The notes under the pieces are model-generated. The model saw only the letters and a program-made list of their open reading frames with translations, did no database searches and was not told the origin of the DNA. This document shows, one piece after another, positions 16,875 through 26,278 of a DNA stretch of 64,000 bases. The stretch's first letter is position 1, and each line of letters opens with the position of its first letter. A program made the position numbers and the translations under genes. Origin of the DNA: Paractinoplanes ferrugineus (lineage in GTDB: Bacteria; Actinomycetota; Actinomycetes; Mycobacteriales; Micromonosporaceae); the NCBI RefSeq assembly GCF_016862195.1, contig NZ_BOMM01000049.1, forward strand, positions 171,876-235,875, given 5' to 3'.

Positions 16875-17516
16875 ATGAATGACGACGAGGTGCTGAGCGC
16901 TGTGCGGAACACCCTGTCCGACGTACACATGGATCGGCCGGTCGAGGTGATCGAGGAGCGCGGCCGGGCCCGGCGGCGCAACCGCACCCTGGCCGGCGCG
17001 GTGGCCGGTGGCGGCCTCGCCGTCGCCGCCGCTCTCGCGGTGGTCCTGCCGATGGCCTATCACCAGTCCAAAACGACCACGACGACCACCGAACCGCTCG
17101 TGGGCAGTAGCGCCACCGGCAACGCGCCGACGATGACGCAGGCGGCGTTCACGCTGGTCAAACAGGCCAACGGCTCGGTGAAGCTGACCTTGAACCCGAA
17201 GAAGCTGCTCGACCCCGCCGCCCTGGAGAAGGCGCTGGCCGGCGCGGGCATCCCGGCCGTGGTCAAGGCCGGCGTCCTCTGCAAGCCGAAGGGCACCGGG
17301 TTGCCCGAGGCCGAAGAGGTCTTCGGCATCGACAAGACCGCCGTCACAAGCGACGGATCGCCCGAGTACCGCCTCGTCATCAACGCGGCGAAGATGCCGG
17401 AAAACAGCGAGGTCTACTTCAGCGTCTTCGCCATCAAGAAGGGCGACAGCTACAACAAGTTCAGCCGGTACCTGGTCACCAAGGGCGCCCCGATGGCGTG
17501 CCGCACCAGGGGCTGA
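16875..17516 (+). CDS. Membrane protein, probable anti-sigma partner
   Basis: A 213-residue single-pass protein. The cytoplasmic N-terminus (MNDDEVLSAVRNTLSDVHMD, then RGRARRRNR) is followed by one hydrophobic helix (VAGGGLAVAAALAVVLPMA, about 42-60), a Thr-rich linker KTTTTTTE and an extracellular domain (AALEKALAGAGIPAVVKAGV; CKPKGTGLPEAEEVFGID). It lies ten bases downstream of the sigma factor. Genes in this position with this 'DDE+helix+outer domain' shape usually modulate the adjacent ECF factor, but no zinc-binding HxxxCxxC is present, so the anti-sigma role is inferred from position. Two cysteines in the outer domain may pair. Confidence 0.75.
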   Translation: MNDDEVLSAVRNTLSDVHMDRPVEVIEERGRARRRNRTLAGAVAGGGLAVAAALAVVLPMAYHQSKTTTTTTEPLVGSSATGNAPTMTQAAFTLVKQANGSVKLTLNPKKLLDPAALEKALAGAGIPAVVKAGVLCKPKGTGLPEAEEVFGIDKTAVTSDGSPEYRLVINAAKMPENSEVYFSVFAIKKGDSYNKFSRYLVTKGAPMACRTRG

Positions 17517-17533
17517 CTCCAGCCGCAAACGAT

Positions 17534-17565
17534 GGGCCCGAGTCACGCGAGCGTGGCTCGGGCCC
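17534..17565. terminator. Bidirectional hairpin terminator
   Basis: GGGCCCGAG (17534-17542) pairs perfectly with CTCGGGCCC (17557-17565), extended inside by a T-G wobble and CACGC/GCGTG. It lies 18 bases past the stop of the anti-sigma gene and at the 3' end of the converging DUF1963 relic. There is no long T-run, as is usual in actinomycetes. Confidence 0.75.
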
Positions 17566-18299
17566 GGTGGGTTCGGGCGCACTGATCGGCTGGGCTACCG
17601 CATAGCGGTGGCCGGGGATGATCGAAGGATTCGGGGCAGCGGAAGGTATCCAGCGAGTAGCCGCGCCCGAGCTGCACGCCGACGGTGTCCGGAGACGAGT
17701 CCGGGTCCTCCTCCAGCGGGCGCCAGCTGCAATCCGTACCGTTCCCATCGGCCGACGCCGCCGTGAAGGTCAAAATCTTCCCGGTGCCACAAAAAGCCCA
17801 ATTCATGGGGTACGGGTCGGTAAGTGACCAGTTCGCGAACCCGCCGACCTTCCAGCCCGGCGCGAGTGACAGATCATTCTGACAGTCAGGACGGTCGTCG
17901 TCCTCGTCGTCCGGGTCCCACGCGTCGAGCCGGTCGCGCAGGTCGTCCGGGAGCAGATCGGCATATTGATACTCGCGTACCTGTTCGGACTGCACCACGC
18001 ACGGAACCTTCACCTACCTGTCGCTGATCACCGGCGGCTCGGGCGGCGCTGCGAGCGGCGGGCCGATGGCGGAGCTGTCGCGCCGGTAGAGGGGGACGCG
18101 AGGGCTGTAGTGCCGGTCCGAGTGGTCCCCCGGGCACCACAGCACCTGGAGCAGGTCGGGGCCGTCCGGACCGGCATGGTCCCGGGATGTCGCGGGCGTA
18201 CAGCTGCGCGACCGGGAGCAGCGGGATCGGATCCTACGTACGGGATGCCGGCCCCGGCTTCCCGCCCGAGAGCACGCCCACCTGGCCGGCGCAGGTGTT
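17543..18299 (-). pseudogene. DUF1963 (YwqG-like) family gene, interrupted by stop and frameshifts
   Basis: The C-terminal half is well preserved: VPCVVQSEQVREYQYADLLP, DLSLAPGWKVGGFANWSLTD, VGVQLGRGYSLDTFRCPE. Immediately upstream in the same frame is the middle of the family, DGPDLLQVLWCPGDHSDRHY, SPRVPLYRR, PPEPPVISDR, but the two are split by an in-frame TAG at 18014-18016 where relatives carry a Tyr-like residue. Further upstream the match (LLPVAQLYARDIPG; CAGQVGVLSGGKPGP) continues only in another frame. The N-terminal part is missing. DUF1963 proteins are cytoplasmic and of unknown role; this copy is dead or misassembled. Confidence 0.75.
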
Positions 18300-19160
18300 T
18301 CACGGTAGGCCCAACAGCGCACGGATTCCGTGACTGGGGCGGAAGCCGAAAGCGTCGGCGGCGGCGCGGGAGTCGTAGACCCGATCGAGGGTGCGCGGGA
18401 GTGGCCAGTTTCGTGCGCGGAACGCCGCGGCGACCTCCGGAAGCCGGGCCGCGATCAGGCCGGCCGCGTCGTCGAGCAGAGCCGGGCAGTCCGTACGAGT
18501 GAAGGGGTATGGCCCGGCGATGTTGAACGTGCCGACTGTGGCGGGCTGCTCGGTGAGGCGCGCGACGGCCGTCGCGACATCATCCAGCGCCACGGCTCGG
18601 TGCAGGAAGTGGGTGGCCAGCACGGGCAACGGCTCCGGGAAGCAGCGGGCGACGCGCAAGACGACCGACGGTGTGGCCGCCGCGGCGACGAGTCGCTCAG
18701 CGGCCAGTTTCGTCTCGTCGTAGATGTCCCGGGGCCGCGGCTCCAGTGCCTCGTCGACCCACACCGCCTGTTCCGCCGGGACCAGGGCGTGCCCGTAGAC
18801 GCTGGTGCTGCTGATGTACACGACGCGCCGGACACCGATCCGGTCGGCCTCCTCGAGCAGCGCCTCGGTGGCGTCGACGTTGACGGCCCGGAACTCGCGG
18901 TCGTCCACCCGGCCGACGTGGGGCGCGTGCAGGGCCGCGGCGTGGACCAGGAGGTCCGACCGCTGGAGCGCGGTACGGCGTACCTCCGAGTGCCGGAGGT
19001 CCCCGAGGAGGCCGGTCCACCGGCCGGGCACCCGGTCGACCCCTCGAATGGACCAGCCACCCGAATGAAGGGCGTCCGCGATCGCCGCGCCCACCCGGCC
19101 CGAGGTCCCGGTGACCGTCGCGACCCGGGTCGCCGGCAGTTCGATTCGCTTTTCATGCAT
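18300..19160 (-). CDS. NAD-dependent epimerase/dehydratase family protein
   Basis: A 286-residue extended SDR. The Rossmann motif is VTGTSGRVGAAIADAL (TGxxGxxG), with LLVHAAALHAPHVGR and the VYISSTSVYG strand bearing the catalytic Ser/Thr, followed by the YxxxK pair in DIYDETKLAAERL. Substrate-binding end blocks (TFNIAGPYPFTRTD; LLDDAAGLIAARLPEV) follow. The stop lies against the DUF1963 relic. No ribosome site is evident before ATG 19160, so the mRNA may be leaderless. It probably acts on a nucleotide sugar or similar carbonyl compound; no neighbour narrows this down. Confidence 0.85.
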   Translation of the reverse strand: MHEKRIELPATRVATVTGTSGRVGAAIADALHSGGWSIRGVDRVPGRWTGLLGDLRHSEVRRTALQRSDLLVHAAALHAPHVGRVDDREFRAVNVDATEALLEEADRIGVRRVVYISSTSVYGHALVPAEQAVWVDEALEPRPRDIYDETKLAAERLVAAAATPSVVLRVARCFPEPLPVLATHFLHRAVALDDVATAVARLTEQPATVGTFNIAGPYPFTRTDCPALLDDAAGLIAARLPEVAAAFRARNWPLPRTLDRVYDSRAAADAFGFRPSHGIRALLGLP

Positions 19161-19265
19161 AGATGATTTTGACCGTTGCGTGGACGACCTCGGTTGTAGA
19201 CGATCTCTAGAATCTCGCGATAGCCGGTTCCGCGTCCGGGACTTCAGTCGAAGGAGTTGTCACCG

Positions 19266-20099
19266 ATGGCCGATCAGCCGGAGCCGTATCTCGCACCCCG
19301 GGTGGACCTGCACACCGATCGCCCGCATCCGGCCCGGGTGTACGACTACCTCCTCGGCGGCAAGGACAACTTCGCCGCCGACCGTGAGGCCGCGCACCGG
19401 GGCCTGCAGGCCAATCCGGACAGCCGGATCCCACCCCGGGAGAACCGGCTGTTCCTGGGCCGGGCGGTGCGTTATCTGGCCGAGCAGGGCATCGATCAGT
19501 TCCTCGACATCGGCACCGGGATCCCGAGTGCACCGAATGTCCACCATGTCGCCCAGGGGATCAATCCACGATCACGGATCGTCTACGTGGACAACGACCC
19601 GATCGTGCTCGCCCACGCCCGCGCGCTGCTGACCAGCCATCCGGACGGCCGGACCGACTACATCGACGCGGACCTGCGCGACGTCGAAACCATCCTGCGC
19701 TCGGCCGCGCTGGCCGACACCCTCGACCTGAACCGTCCGGTCGGATTGCTGTTGATCGCGATCCTGCACTTCGTCGGCGACGAGCACGACCCGTGGAGCC
19801 TCGTCGACCGGCTCCTGGCCGCGCTGCCGCCCGGCAGCTATCTGGCGTTGTCCCACCTGACCGGCGACTTCCGGCCGGAGGCGTGGGAGCAGGTGGCCGA
19901 GGTCTACCGCAAGCAGGGCGTCACCATGAAGGTCCGCTCCAAAGAGCAGATCGAACGCTTCTTCACCGGCCTGGAACTGGTGGAACCCGGACTGCAGATC
20001 CTGCCCGCGTGGCGGCCCGACCTCGGCGAGGCCACGGGCCGGCCGGCGCCGTCGGATGCGCAGGTCTCGGTCTATGGCGCGGTCGCCCGCAAACCGTGA
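19266..20099 (+). CDS. SAM-dependent methyltransferase, DUF574 (Methyltransf_19) family
   Basis: A 277-residue protein of the actinomycete-specific DUF574 family. The family's opening RVDLHTDRPHPARVYDYLLG followed by GKDNFAADREAA is intact, then FLDIGTGIPSAPNVHHVAQG (SAM-binding motif I), VYVDNDPIVLAHARALL and LLLIAILHFVGD. The start is ATG 19266 with AAGGAG (19251-19256) nine bases upstream; a TTG nine bases earlier overlaps that site and is rejected. These proteins are numerous in Streptomyces and Actinoplanes; targets are mostly unknown. It stands alone between divergent and downstream genes. Confidence 0.93.
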   Translation: MADQPEPYLAPRVDLHTDRPHPARVYDYLLGGKDNFAADREAAHRGLQANPDSRIPPRENRLFLGRAVRYLAEQGIDQFLDIGTGIPSAPNVHHVAQGINPRSRIVYVDNDPIVLAHARALLTSHPDGRTDYIDADLRDVETILRSAALADTLDLNRPVGLLLIAILHFVGDEHDPWSLVDRLLAALPPGSYLALSHLTGDFRPEAWEQVAEVYRKQGVTMKVRSKEQIERFFTGLELVEPGLQILPAWRPDLGEATGRPAPSDAQVSVYGAVARKP

Positions 20100-20179
20100 C
20101 CTGACCCCGGCGCACGTGTCCGCGCCGAGACGGATGCTGACGAGCCGGACGGAACGCGCCCCGGGCTAAAGTCTCGGCT

Positions 20180-22897
20180 ATGGGCGGCCCCACCAGCGAG
20201 CTAGTCGGCCGGTCGCGGGAGACCGGCCGGCTCGACGGTGTGCTTACCGGTGACCTTCGAGCCCTGGTGGTCGAGGGTGACGCGGGGGTCGGCAAGACCG
20301 CTCTGCTCGACGATTTCGGGCGACGGGTCCAGGCCGCAGGTTGGTCGGTCGCCCGGTACCAGTGCGTGGAGGCGGAGCGGGACTTCCCGTACGCGACGCT
20401 GGACCAGATCCTGCGCCCGCTGGCGGACTGCGTCGATGCGCTGGCCGACCATCAGCGCCGGGCCGTGGACATCGTCCTCGGGCGTACCGTCGGTGAGGCT
20501 CCCGCCGTGATGGCCCTCGGCACCGCGGTCCTCGGTCTTCTCGTGCGTGCGAGCGACGACTGCCCCCGGGCGGTGATCGTCGACGACGCGCACTGGATGG
20601 ACTCCGCGAGCGGTCAGGTGCTCATGTTCGTGGCTCGCCGGCTCGGTGGGGCGCCGGTGTGCGTCCTGCTCGGCGTGCGCGCCGGCGAGCCGACCGACCT
20701 CGAAGTCGCCGGCATCGAACATCTGGATCTGCGCCCCCTCGACCCGGCGAGCGCGGCCGAGCTCCTCGACACCCGTCATCCCGGCCTGTCCGCCGAAGTG
20801 CGGGCCGAGGCGCTGCGGTGGGCGGTGGGCAATCCGCTCGCCCTCACCGAGTTGCCGGCGTCGCTGGCGGCCCGTTCGCCGACGGCTTCGAGGTCGGAAC
20901 TGCCGTTGCCGCGAAGGCTCGAGCAGGTCTACGCGCAGCGACTCGACCGGCTGCCCGAGGACGAGAGGTTCGCCCTGCTGCTGCTGGCGCTCGACGGCGT
21001 CATCGACGCCGACGGGGCGCACGGGCTCCCGCACCCGCTCCCCGCGGCCGAGGCCGCCGGACTGGTGGACCGCCGGCGGCCCGGCAGCCGGGCTTCGTTC
21101 CGGCATCCACTGGTGCTCTCCGCCGTAGTCGGCTCCGCCCGGCCGGAGCAGGCGCGGGCGGCGCACCTGAAGCTCGCCGAGGTCCGGGCGGGCGATCCGC
21201 TGAGACGGGCTCACCACCTCGCGGGCGCCACCGACGTACCGGACGAGACCATCGCGCACGAGGTGCAGCTGGGTGCCGAGCACGCAATTCATCGCGGTGG
21301 AGCCGCCGTCGCGATGCAGCTGCTCGTCCGAGCGGCGGCGCTCAGTGAGCGGGCGGACCGGCGTGAGCGTCGCCTTGCCGACGCTGCCTTCGTCGCCACC
21401 CATGCCGGCCTGCTCGATGAGGCCGCCGCGTTGGTGGGGCGGCTGGACCGGCTCCACGGCGACCTGGTCGCCCCGTCGACGTTGCTCACCGACGGCACGT
21501 TGCAGCTCTACCGCCATGGCGCGGTCGGGCCGACGCACCGCGCGGTCCTGGACATGGTCCGGCGGCGCGGTCACGACCTCGACGACGAGACGCTCCGCCG
21601 CCTCGTCGCGCTGCTGCTGCCGCTCTGCATGTACTCGGCCGATCCGGACCTCTGGGAGCGGACCGAGCCGATGATCGACGAGTACGCCGACCGGCTCACG
21701 CCGGTGACCCTGCTGGTCCGCGACGTCGGGGGTGATCTGCTGCGGCATGCGGCCGGGGCCCGGGACCGCGTGGCCGAGGCGTTCACCTGGTCCGGCAGCA
21801 CCACCTTCGATGTGACCCTCCTGGCGCTCTGCGCCTACTTCGTCGATTCCCTCGGCGAGCACCGCCCGCTCGTGGACAGGATGGTGGAGCGCGAGGCTGA
21901 GGCCGGGTCCCTGACCGACGTGATGACCTTGCTGCACCTGATCCTCCTCGACGAAACTGTGCGGGGCCGCTGGGACGATGCGGCCAAGACCGTCGCTCGC
22001 GGTCTGGAACTGAGCGCCCGCCTCGGGAACGAGATGTTCAGTTACCTCTACCGCGCCTTCTACGCGCGGGTCCTGGCTCAGCGCGGTGACGTCACGGGTG
22101 CCCGCGAGCTGGGCCTGGCGGTGGACCTCTGGGCGCGCCCCCGAGGACTGGGGGTGCTGGTCCAGCACGTCGAGGTGGCCGCGCTCGCCGGATCGCTCGC
22201 GGTCGGTGCCTACGACACGGCGTGGACCCACGCGCTGGGACTCATCTCACCCGGCTCGTTCCGGCCCTACGCGCACGAGTCGTTCCGGTGCGTGCTCGAC
22301 GTCGTCGAGGCCGGGATGGCCAGCGGCCACGTCGACGAGGCGCGCCGGCACGCCGAGGCGGCGGTCGCTCAGCACGTGAGTGCCGTGTCGCCCAGGATGG
22401 ACATGCTGTGCACGGCGGCCTTGGCGATCACCGACGCCACCGCTGAGGCCGGTCGGCTGTTCGAGGTCGCGACCGGTCACCCGGCCGCACCCGTCTTCCC
22501 GTTCGACCACGCGCGGATCAGCCTCGCGTACGGCCGGTGGCTGCGGCGCCGGCGAGACCTGGCGGGCGCCCGCATCGCCCTCAAGCGTGCCGTCGACCTC
22601 TTCGAGGACCTGGGCAGCCCGCCGTGGACGGAGCGCGCCTCGCACGAGCTCTCGTTGGCGGGAGCAGCCGGCGCCGACCTCACCCGCTTGACCGCGCAGG
22701 AGCTGCGCATCGCCGAGCTCGCCGCGTCCGGGCTGACCAACCGGCAGATCGGCGCTCAGCTGTACCTGTCTCCACGCACGGTGGCGACCCACCTCTATCG
22801 CACCTTCCCCAAGCTTGGCGTCACCTCGCGGGCCGCTCTGCGCGACGCGTTGGCCGGCGGGCAGAGCGGCGAGATGAGTACGTACGTCAGTAGGTGA
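20180..22897 (+). CDS. LAL-type transcriptional regulator (AAA ATPase plus LuxR HTH)
   Basis: A 905-residue large ATP-binding LuxR regulator. The AAA module comes first: LVGRSRETGRLDGVL, Walker A GDAGVGKTAL (about 33-42), Walker B AVIVDDAHWMD, then a helical arm. A long TPR-like region of alpha-helical repeats fills the middle. The last 65 residues form the LuxR helix-turn-helix (LTAQELRIAELAASGLTNRQ, IGAQLYLSPRTVATHLYRTF). Such proteins are usually pathway activators that bind a small inducer and ATP. It is followed by two hydrolase genes on the same strand, which may be targets, although 124 bases separate them. Confidence 0.93.
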   Translation: MGGPTSELVGRSRETGRLDGVLTGDLRALVVEGDAGVGKTALLDDFGRRVQAAGWSVARYQCVEAERDFPYATLDQILRPLADCVDALADHQRRAVDIVLGRTVGEAPAVMALGTAVLGLLVRASDDCPRAVIVDDAHWMDSASGQVLMFVARRLGGAPVCVLLGVRAGEPTDLEVAGIEHLDLRPLDPASAAELLDTRHPGLSAEVRAEALRWAVGNPLALTELPASLAARSPTASRSELPLPRRLEQVYAQRLDRLPEDERFALLLLALDGVIDADGAHGLPHPLPAAEAAGLVDRRRPGSRASFRHPLVLSAVVGSARPEQARAAHLKLAEVRAGDPLRRAHHLAGATDVPDETIAHEVQLGAEHAIHRGGAAVAMQLLVRAAALSERADRRERRLADAAFVATHAGLLDEAAALVGRLDRLHGDLVAPSTLLTDGTLQLYRHGAVGPTHRAVLDMVRRRGHDLDDETLRRLVALLLPLCMYSADPDLWERTEPMIDEYADRLTPVTLLVRDVGGDLLRHAAGARDRVAEAFTWSGSTTFDVTLLALCAYFVDSLGEHRPLVDRMVEREAEAGSLTDVMTLLHLILLDETVRGRWDDAAKTVARGLELSARLGNEMFSYLYRAFYARVLAQRGDVTGARELGLAVDLWARPRGLGVLVQHVEVAALAGSLAVGAYDTAWTHALGLISPGSFRPYAHESFRCVLDVVEAGMASGHVDEARRHAEAAVAQHVSAVSPRMDMLCTAALAITDATAEAGRLFEVATGHPAAPVFPFDHARISLAYGRWLRRRRDLAGARIALKRAVDLFEDLGSPPWTERASHELSLAGAAGADLTRLTAQELRIAELAASGLTNRQIGAQLYLSPRTVATHLYRTFPKLGVTSRAALRDALAGGQSGEMSTYVSR

Positions 22898-23021
22898 AGT
22901 CATTCGACGGACGGCGACCGCGCGCTTTGTCGCGAGGGTGGGGTGAGCAACAGCCCCGGGCCGGCGCTGATGTCCCTGGCGCCGTCCGGCCATCACCTCG
23001 AGGGACGGATCCGAGAAGACG

Positions 23022-23855
23022 ATGCCCAAGATCACGGTTGGCGCCGAGAACGGCGCACCGGTGGAGCTGCACTACGAAGTTCAGGGAAGTGGCGTGCCGG
23101 TCGTGCTGATCCACGGATGGCCGTTGAGCGGCCGGTCCTGGGACAGTCAGGTGACCGCTCTGGTCGAAGCCGGTTACCAGGCCGTCACCTACGATCGCCG
23201 TGGATTCGGGCACTCGACCCCGACCTGGGACGGTCACGACTACGACACCATCGCGTCGGACCTGCACGCCCTCCTCACTCATCTCGACCTGTCCGGTGCG
23301 ACGCTGGTCGGCTTCTCCGCCGGTGGCGGCGCGGTCGCGCGCTACATCCTCAACCACGGCACCGCCCGAGTCGCCAAAGCAGTCCTCGCCAGTTCGGTCA
23401 CGCCCTTCCTGCACGTCACCGAGGGCAACCCGGAGGGCGGGCTCGACGACGGCACGATCGCGCATTTCGAGGCCGGCATCCGAGCCGACCGGCCGGGTTT
23501 CGTCGACCAGTTCCTCACGCTTCTCTATTCCGCCGGCGGTACGTCCTCGGTCAGCGAGGCGCAGCGCCTCTTCGGGCGTGACCTGGCCAACCTCGCCTCG
23601 ATGCGGGCCACTCTCACGGGTCCCTCGCAGTTCGGACGCACCGACTTCCGACCCGACCTGGCCAAGTTCGACGTGCCGACGCTTGTCCTCCACGGAGACT
23701 CCGACGCGGTCGTGCCCTTCCACGTCAGCGGCCGCAGGTCGGCCGCAACGATCAGCGGCAGCGAACTGGTCCTGATCGAGGGCGGCCCGCACGGCCTCAA
23801 CGTCTCGCACGCCGACCAGTTCAACGCGGCGCTGCTCGACTTCCTCGCCCGCTGA
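23022..23855 (+). CDS. Alpha/beta hydrolase, chloroperoxidase/esterase type
   Basis: A 277-residue cytoplasmic alpha/beta hydrolase of the non-heme chloroperoxidase/arylesterase group. Motifs: oxyanion region LIHGWPLSGRSWDSQ, YDRRGFGHS, nucleophile elbow GFSAGGGAV (Ser in GxSxG, Ala in place of the common Met), catalytic Asp in VLHGDSDAVVPF and His in GGPHGLNVSHADQFN. Length and ending are complete. It starts at ATG 23022 after GAGAAG. A second, secreted alpha/beta hydrolase follows 53 bases downstream, so the two may be co-transcribed. The physiological substrate is unknown. Confidence 0.92.
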   Translation: MPKITVGAENGAPVELHYEVQGSGVPVVLIHGWPLSGRSWDSQVTALVEAGYQAVTYDRRGFGHSTPTWDGHDYDTIASDLHALLTHLDLSGATLVGFSAGGGAVARYILNHGTARVAKAVLASSVTPFLHVTEGNPEGGLDDGTIAHFEAGIRADRPGFVDQFLTLLYSAGGTSSVSEAQRLFGRDLANLASMRATLTGPSQFGRTDFRPDLAKFDVPTLVLHGDSDAVVPFHVSGRRSAATISGSELVLIEGGPHGLNVSHADQFNAALLDFLAR

Positions 23856-23908
23856 CCCGGCCCGTCCCCCTGCTCGACAACGAACCCAGAACTGACGAAA
23901 GGAACACC

Positions 23909-24754
23909 ATGTTCTCTCGGTCGAAGAAGGCCTCCCGACTGGTGCTAGGAGCGGCCGGCCTCGGCGCGCTGGTCGCCCTGACCGGGATCGCCGGCCCGGC
24001 TGTTGCCGGAGCCGACGTCCGGCACGCCGGAACGCACAAGCCGACCGTCGTCCTCGTGCACGGCGCGTGGGCCGACGGCTCCAGCTGGGACAAGGTGGCA
24101 GCCAAGCTCCAGAGCGACGGCTATCAGGTCGCCACGCCGCCGAACCTGCTGTCGGGCGTGCGTAACGACGCCGCGAACCTGCGCGCCTACCTGGACACCA
24201 TCAGCGGGCCGATCGTCCTCGTCGGGCACTCCTACGGCGGCATGGTCATCACCACCGCCGCGCTGGGCGACAAGCAGGTCAAGGCCCTGGTGTACGTCGA
24301 TGCGTACCTCCCGGCCAAGGATGACACCGTGTTCTCGCTCACCTCGGCCCTGCCGGGCTCGGTGTTCGCGGCCGACCCGTCCACCGTGTTCGACCAGGTC
24401 CCGATTCCGGGGGCGAACCAGGTTGCCAACTTCTACGTGAAGCCGTCGGTCTTCGGCAAAGCGTTCGCCGACAAGAGCATTCCCGCCAAGGACGTGGCGG
24501 TGCTGACCGCGCGGCAGCGGCCGCTGGCCTCGAACGCCCTTTTCGAGCCGTCCGGCGAGCCGGCCTGGAGCACCATTCCCTCGTGGTCGGTGATCGGCAA
24601 GCAGGACGCGGTCATCCCGCCGGCGGAACAGGTCGTCATGGCCAAGCGGGCCAAGGCGCACACCCTCGAGGTCAACGGCCCGCACCTGGTCATGCTCACC
24701 GCCCCGGGCGTGGTCACCGGCCAGATCGAATCGGCGGCCCGGGCCACCGACTGA
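23909..24754 (+). CDS. Secreted alpha/beta hydrolase
   Basis: A 281-residue protein with a signal peptide (basic MFSRSKKASR, then VLGAAGLGALVALTGIAGPA, cut near AVAGA). The mature enzyme resembles the salicylate esterase/hydroxynitrile-lyase-like group: VVLVHGAWADGSSWDKVAAK, nucleophile GHSYGG, VYVDAYLPAKDD, then the acid in SVIGKQDAVIPP and the His in EVNGPHLVMLTAP. A ribosome site GAAAGGAA precedes ATG 23909. It lies directly behind the cytoplasmic hydrolase. Secretion separates their substrates, so shared regulation is more likely than a shared reaction. Confidence 0.92.
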   Translation: MFSRSKKASRLVLGAAGLGALVALTGIAGPAVAGADVRHAGTHKPTVVLVHGAWADGSSWDKVAAKLQSDGYQVATPPNLLSGVRNDAANLRAYLDTISGPIVLVGHSYGGMVITTAALGDKQVKALVYVDAYLPAKDDTVFSLTSALPGSVFAADPSTVFDQVPIPGANQVANFYVKPSVFGKAFADKSIPAKDVAVLTARQRPLASNALFEPSGEPAWSTIPSWSVIGKQDAVIPPAEQVVMAKRAKAHTLEVNGPHLVMLTAPGVVTGQIESAARATD

Positions 24755-24865
24755 CCCGGCTCGACCTCGCCCGCGTCGTCCACAGGCGTCTCGCCGGGAA
24801 GTTCATTATGATTTCCTGATGCTCGAATCGCCGACGCCTGCGATCAACGTCCAGAGCGCATAGTC

Positions 24866-25408
24866 GTGCAGCTCAAGAAGCGTTTCCTGGTGCTGCACGA
24901 CTATGGCATGGGCGGTTTGTGGTGGTGGATCCACGCCCGGTCGGAGGGGGAGATCGCGCGGGAGTTCGCCGAGGTCGAGGTCATCGTCGATCCGGCGGCG
25001 TGGGCCCGGTTCCCGGACGGCGAGCTGGACGAGGTCGACATCGATGACGAGACCATGCCGCCCGGTCTCGCCGATCTGCGTGACGAACGGCGGGCGCACC
25101 GCGATCGGCCCGGCTTCGGGGCACTCGTCGGCCGCGAGGCCGTCTTTCTGCGGCGCCCGTGGGCGGAAGCCGACGACACCGAGCCGCAAATCTATTACGA
25201 GCACCTCGGGCCGGACGGGCGACGGTTGCGGCAGGTCGAGGTGTACGCCGACGGGACCGCGATCCGGACCGGCCCCGACGACTGGCTGTTCAACCCGCCG
25301 ACCGATCTTCACGACCCCGATTTACCGCAGTGGGAAATCAGTGCGCGAGATTTCGAGGAGGCGTGGCGGCGAGCACGCGCGGAAGACGCCGATCGAGGTG
25401 ATGAGTGA
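24866..25408 (+). CDS. Conserved-looking hypothetical protein
   Basis: A 180-residue soluble, acidic protein from GTG 24866 (MQLKKRFLVLHDYGMGGLWW). Trp and Asp/Glu are frequent (WWWIHARSEGEIAREFAEVE; PAAWARFPDGELDEVDIDD; PDDWLFNPPTDLHDPDLPQW), and a tail IS(A)RDFEEAWRRAR ends in charged residues. The N-terminus resembles small actinobacterial proteins that predict a beta-strand/DY-GG start, but I cannot name the family. Third-position GC is typical of the genome, which supports a real gene. No operon partner is evident. Confidence 0.65.
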   Translation: MQLKKRFLVLHDYGMGGLWWWIHARSEGEIAREFAEVEVIVDPAAWARFPDGELDEVDIDDETMPPGLADLRDERRAHRDRPGFGALVGREAVFLRRPWAEADDTEPQIYYEHLGPDGRRLRQVEVYADGTAIRTGPDDWLFNPPTDLHDPDLPQWEISARDFEEAWRRARAEDADRGDE

Positions 25409-25477
25409 TCGGTCGGCCGAGCCGGTGCCCGTGGCGGCGGTTCTGCGCGGCGATGGACGAGCGTGTCACTGAACTGC

Positions 25478-25518
25478 AAGGCGACCTGGATCCGGACTGG
25501 AAGGCGACCTGGATCCGG
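25478..25518. repeat. Short direct repeat, 18 bp twice at a 23-bp period
   Basis: AAGGCGACCTGGATCCGG occurs at 25478-25495 and again at 25501-25518 with five bases between. It lies in a 300-base stretch (25409-25710) where no convincing gene is seen and probably reflects a local slippage duplication. Confidence 0.7.
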
Positions 25519-25842
25519 CGGGGCCGCGGACGGAGCACACCGGGCGCAGCGGCTGGATCGAGCAGCGGTCGGCGGCGCGCCGAGAGGTCGACCGGGGGAG
25601 GGTGCGGGCCGGTTTCGCGGAACTTCGTTCGTGGCCACCGGCGTGATGGAGCAGCGCGCCGAGGAGCATGAAGGTATCGTCGGCAGATCCGCGTTTGGTG
25701 CCGGGATAAGGTGGTACGTACCCGGCAGGTGTCCGCGCTCGATCAGCTCACCCAGGAGCTGCGGACCGGCGGGAAACGGGTGCGGGAACGGTCGGCCGAG
25801 CGGTTACGGTGGATCATTAGCAATTCGAGGATGAGGCTGCGG

Positions 25843-26205
25843 ATGATCAATATGCAAGAGTTCGCGCGGCGGCTGAGCTCTCTCGGAGCGGGTGCGTTCA
25901 CCAGCGACGACGTCGTGGACCTGGCGACCGCCGCCGATGTGCGCATCAGTGCCGACCTCGAGGTCGACGCCGCTGTGGCGCAGCGTTTGCTGGACCAGCT
26001 CTCGCCCCCGCTGCCGGTCACCGGTGCGCAGATCGTGGCGTCGCAATGGCCCCCACCCCAGTCTTCCCGGCCGGCGGTGCCCTCGGTGTCGTTCTCCAGC
26101 CCGGGAGCCGTCGACGGGCCGGCCGAGCAGCCCAGCCGAAACCGCGGTTCCGGGCCCACGGGTGGCGGCGGCCGGCGGCCCGGCCCCCGACGTACTCGCA
26201 GGTAA
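25843..26205 (+). CDS. Hypothetical protein
   Basis: A 120-residue frame from ATG 25843, with TGAGG six bases upstream; earlier in-frame starts (GTG 25711, ATG 25831) are possible, but the intervening codons include TTA, ATT and AAT, unlike the rest. The first 70 residues look real (MQEFARRLSSLGAGAFTSDD, VVDLATAADVRISADLEVDA, AVAQRLLDQLSPPLP). The C-terminal 50 are Pro/Ser/Gly/Arg-rich and could be a disordered tail or read-through past a frameshift. No family recognised. Confidence 0.4.
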   Translation: MINMQEFARRLSSLGAGAFTSDDVVDLATAADVRISADLEVDAAVAQRLLDQLSPPLPVTGAQIVASQWPPPQSSRPAVPSVSFSSPGAVDGPAEQPSRNRGSGPTGGGGRRPGPRRTRR

Positions 26206-26278
26206 GACCGCCGCCGAGGCGGCGATCGGTCAGTTTTCGAGAAGCGCGGCAGGCACGGGCCTTTCTAGCGTGATCGGC

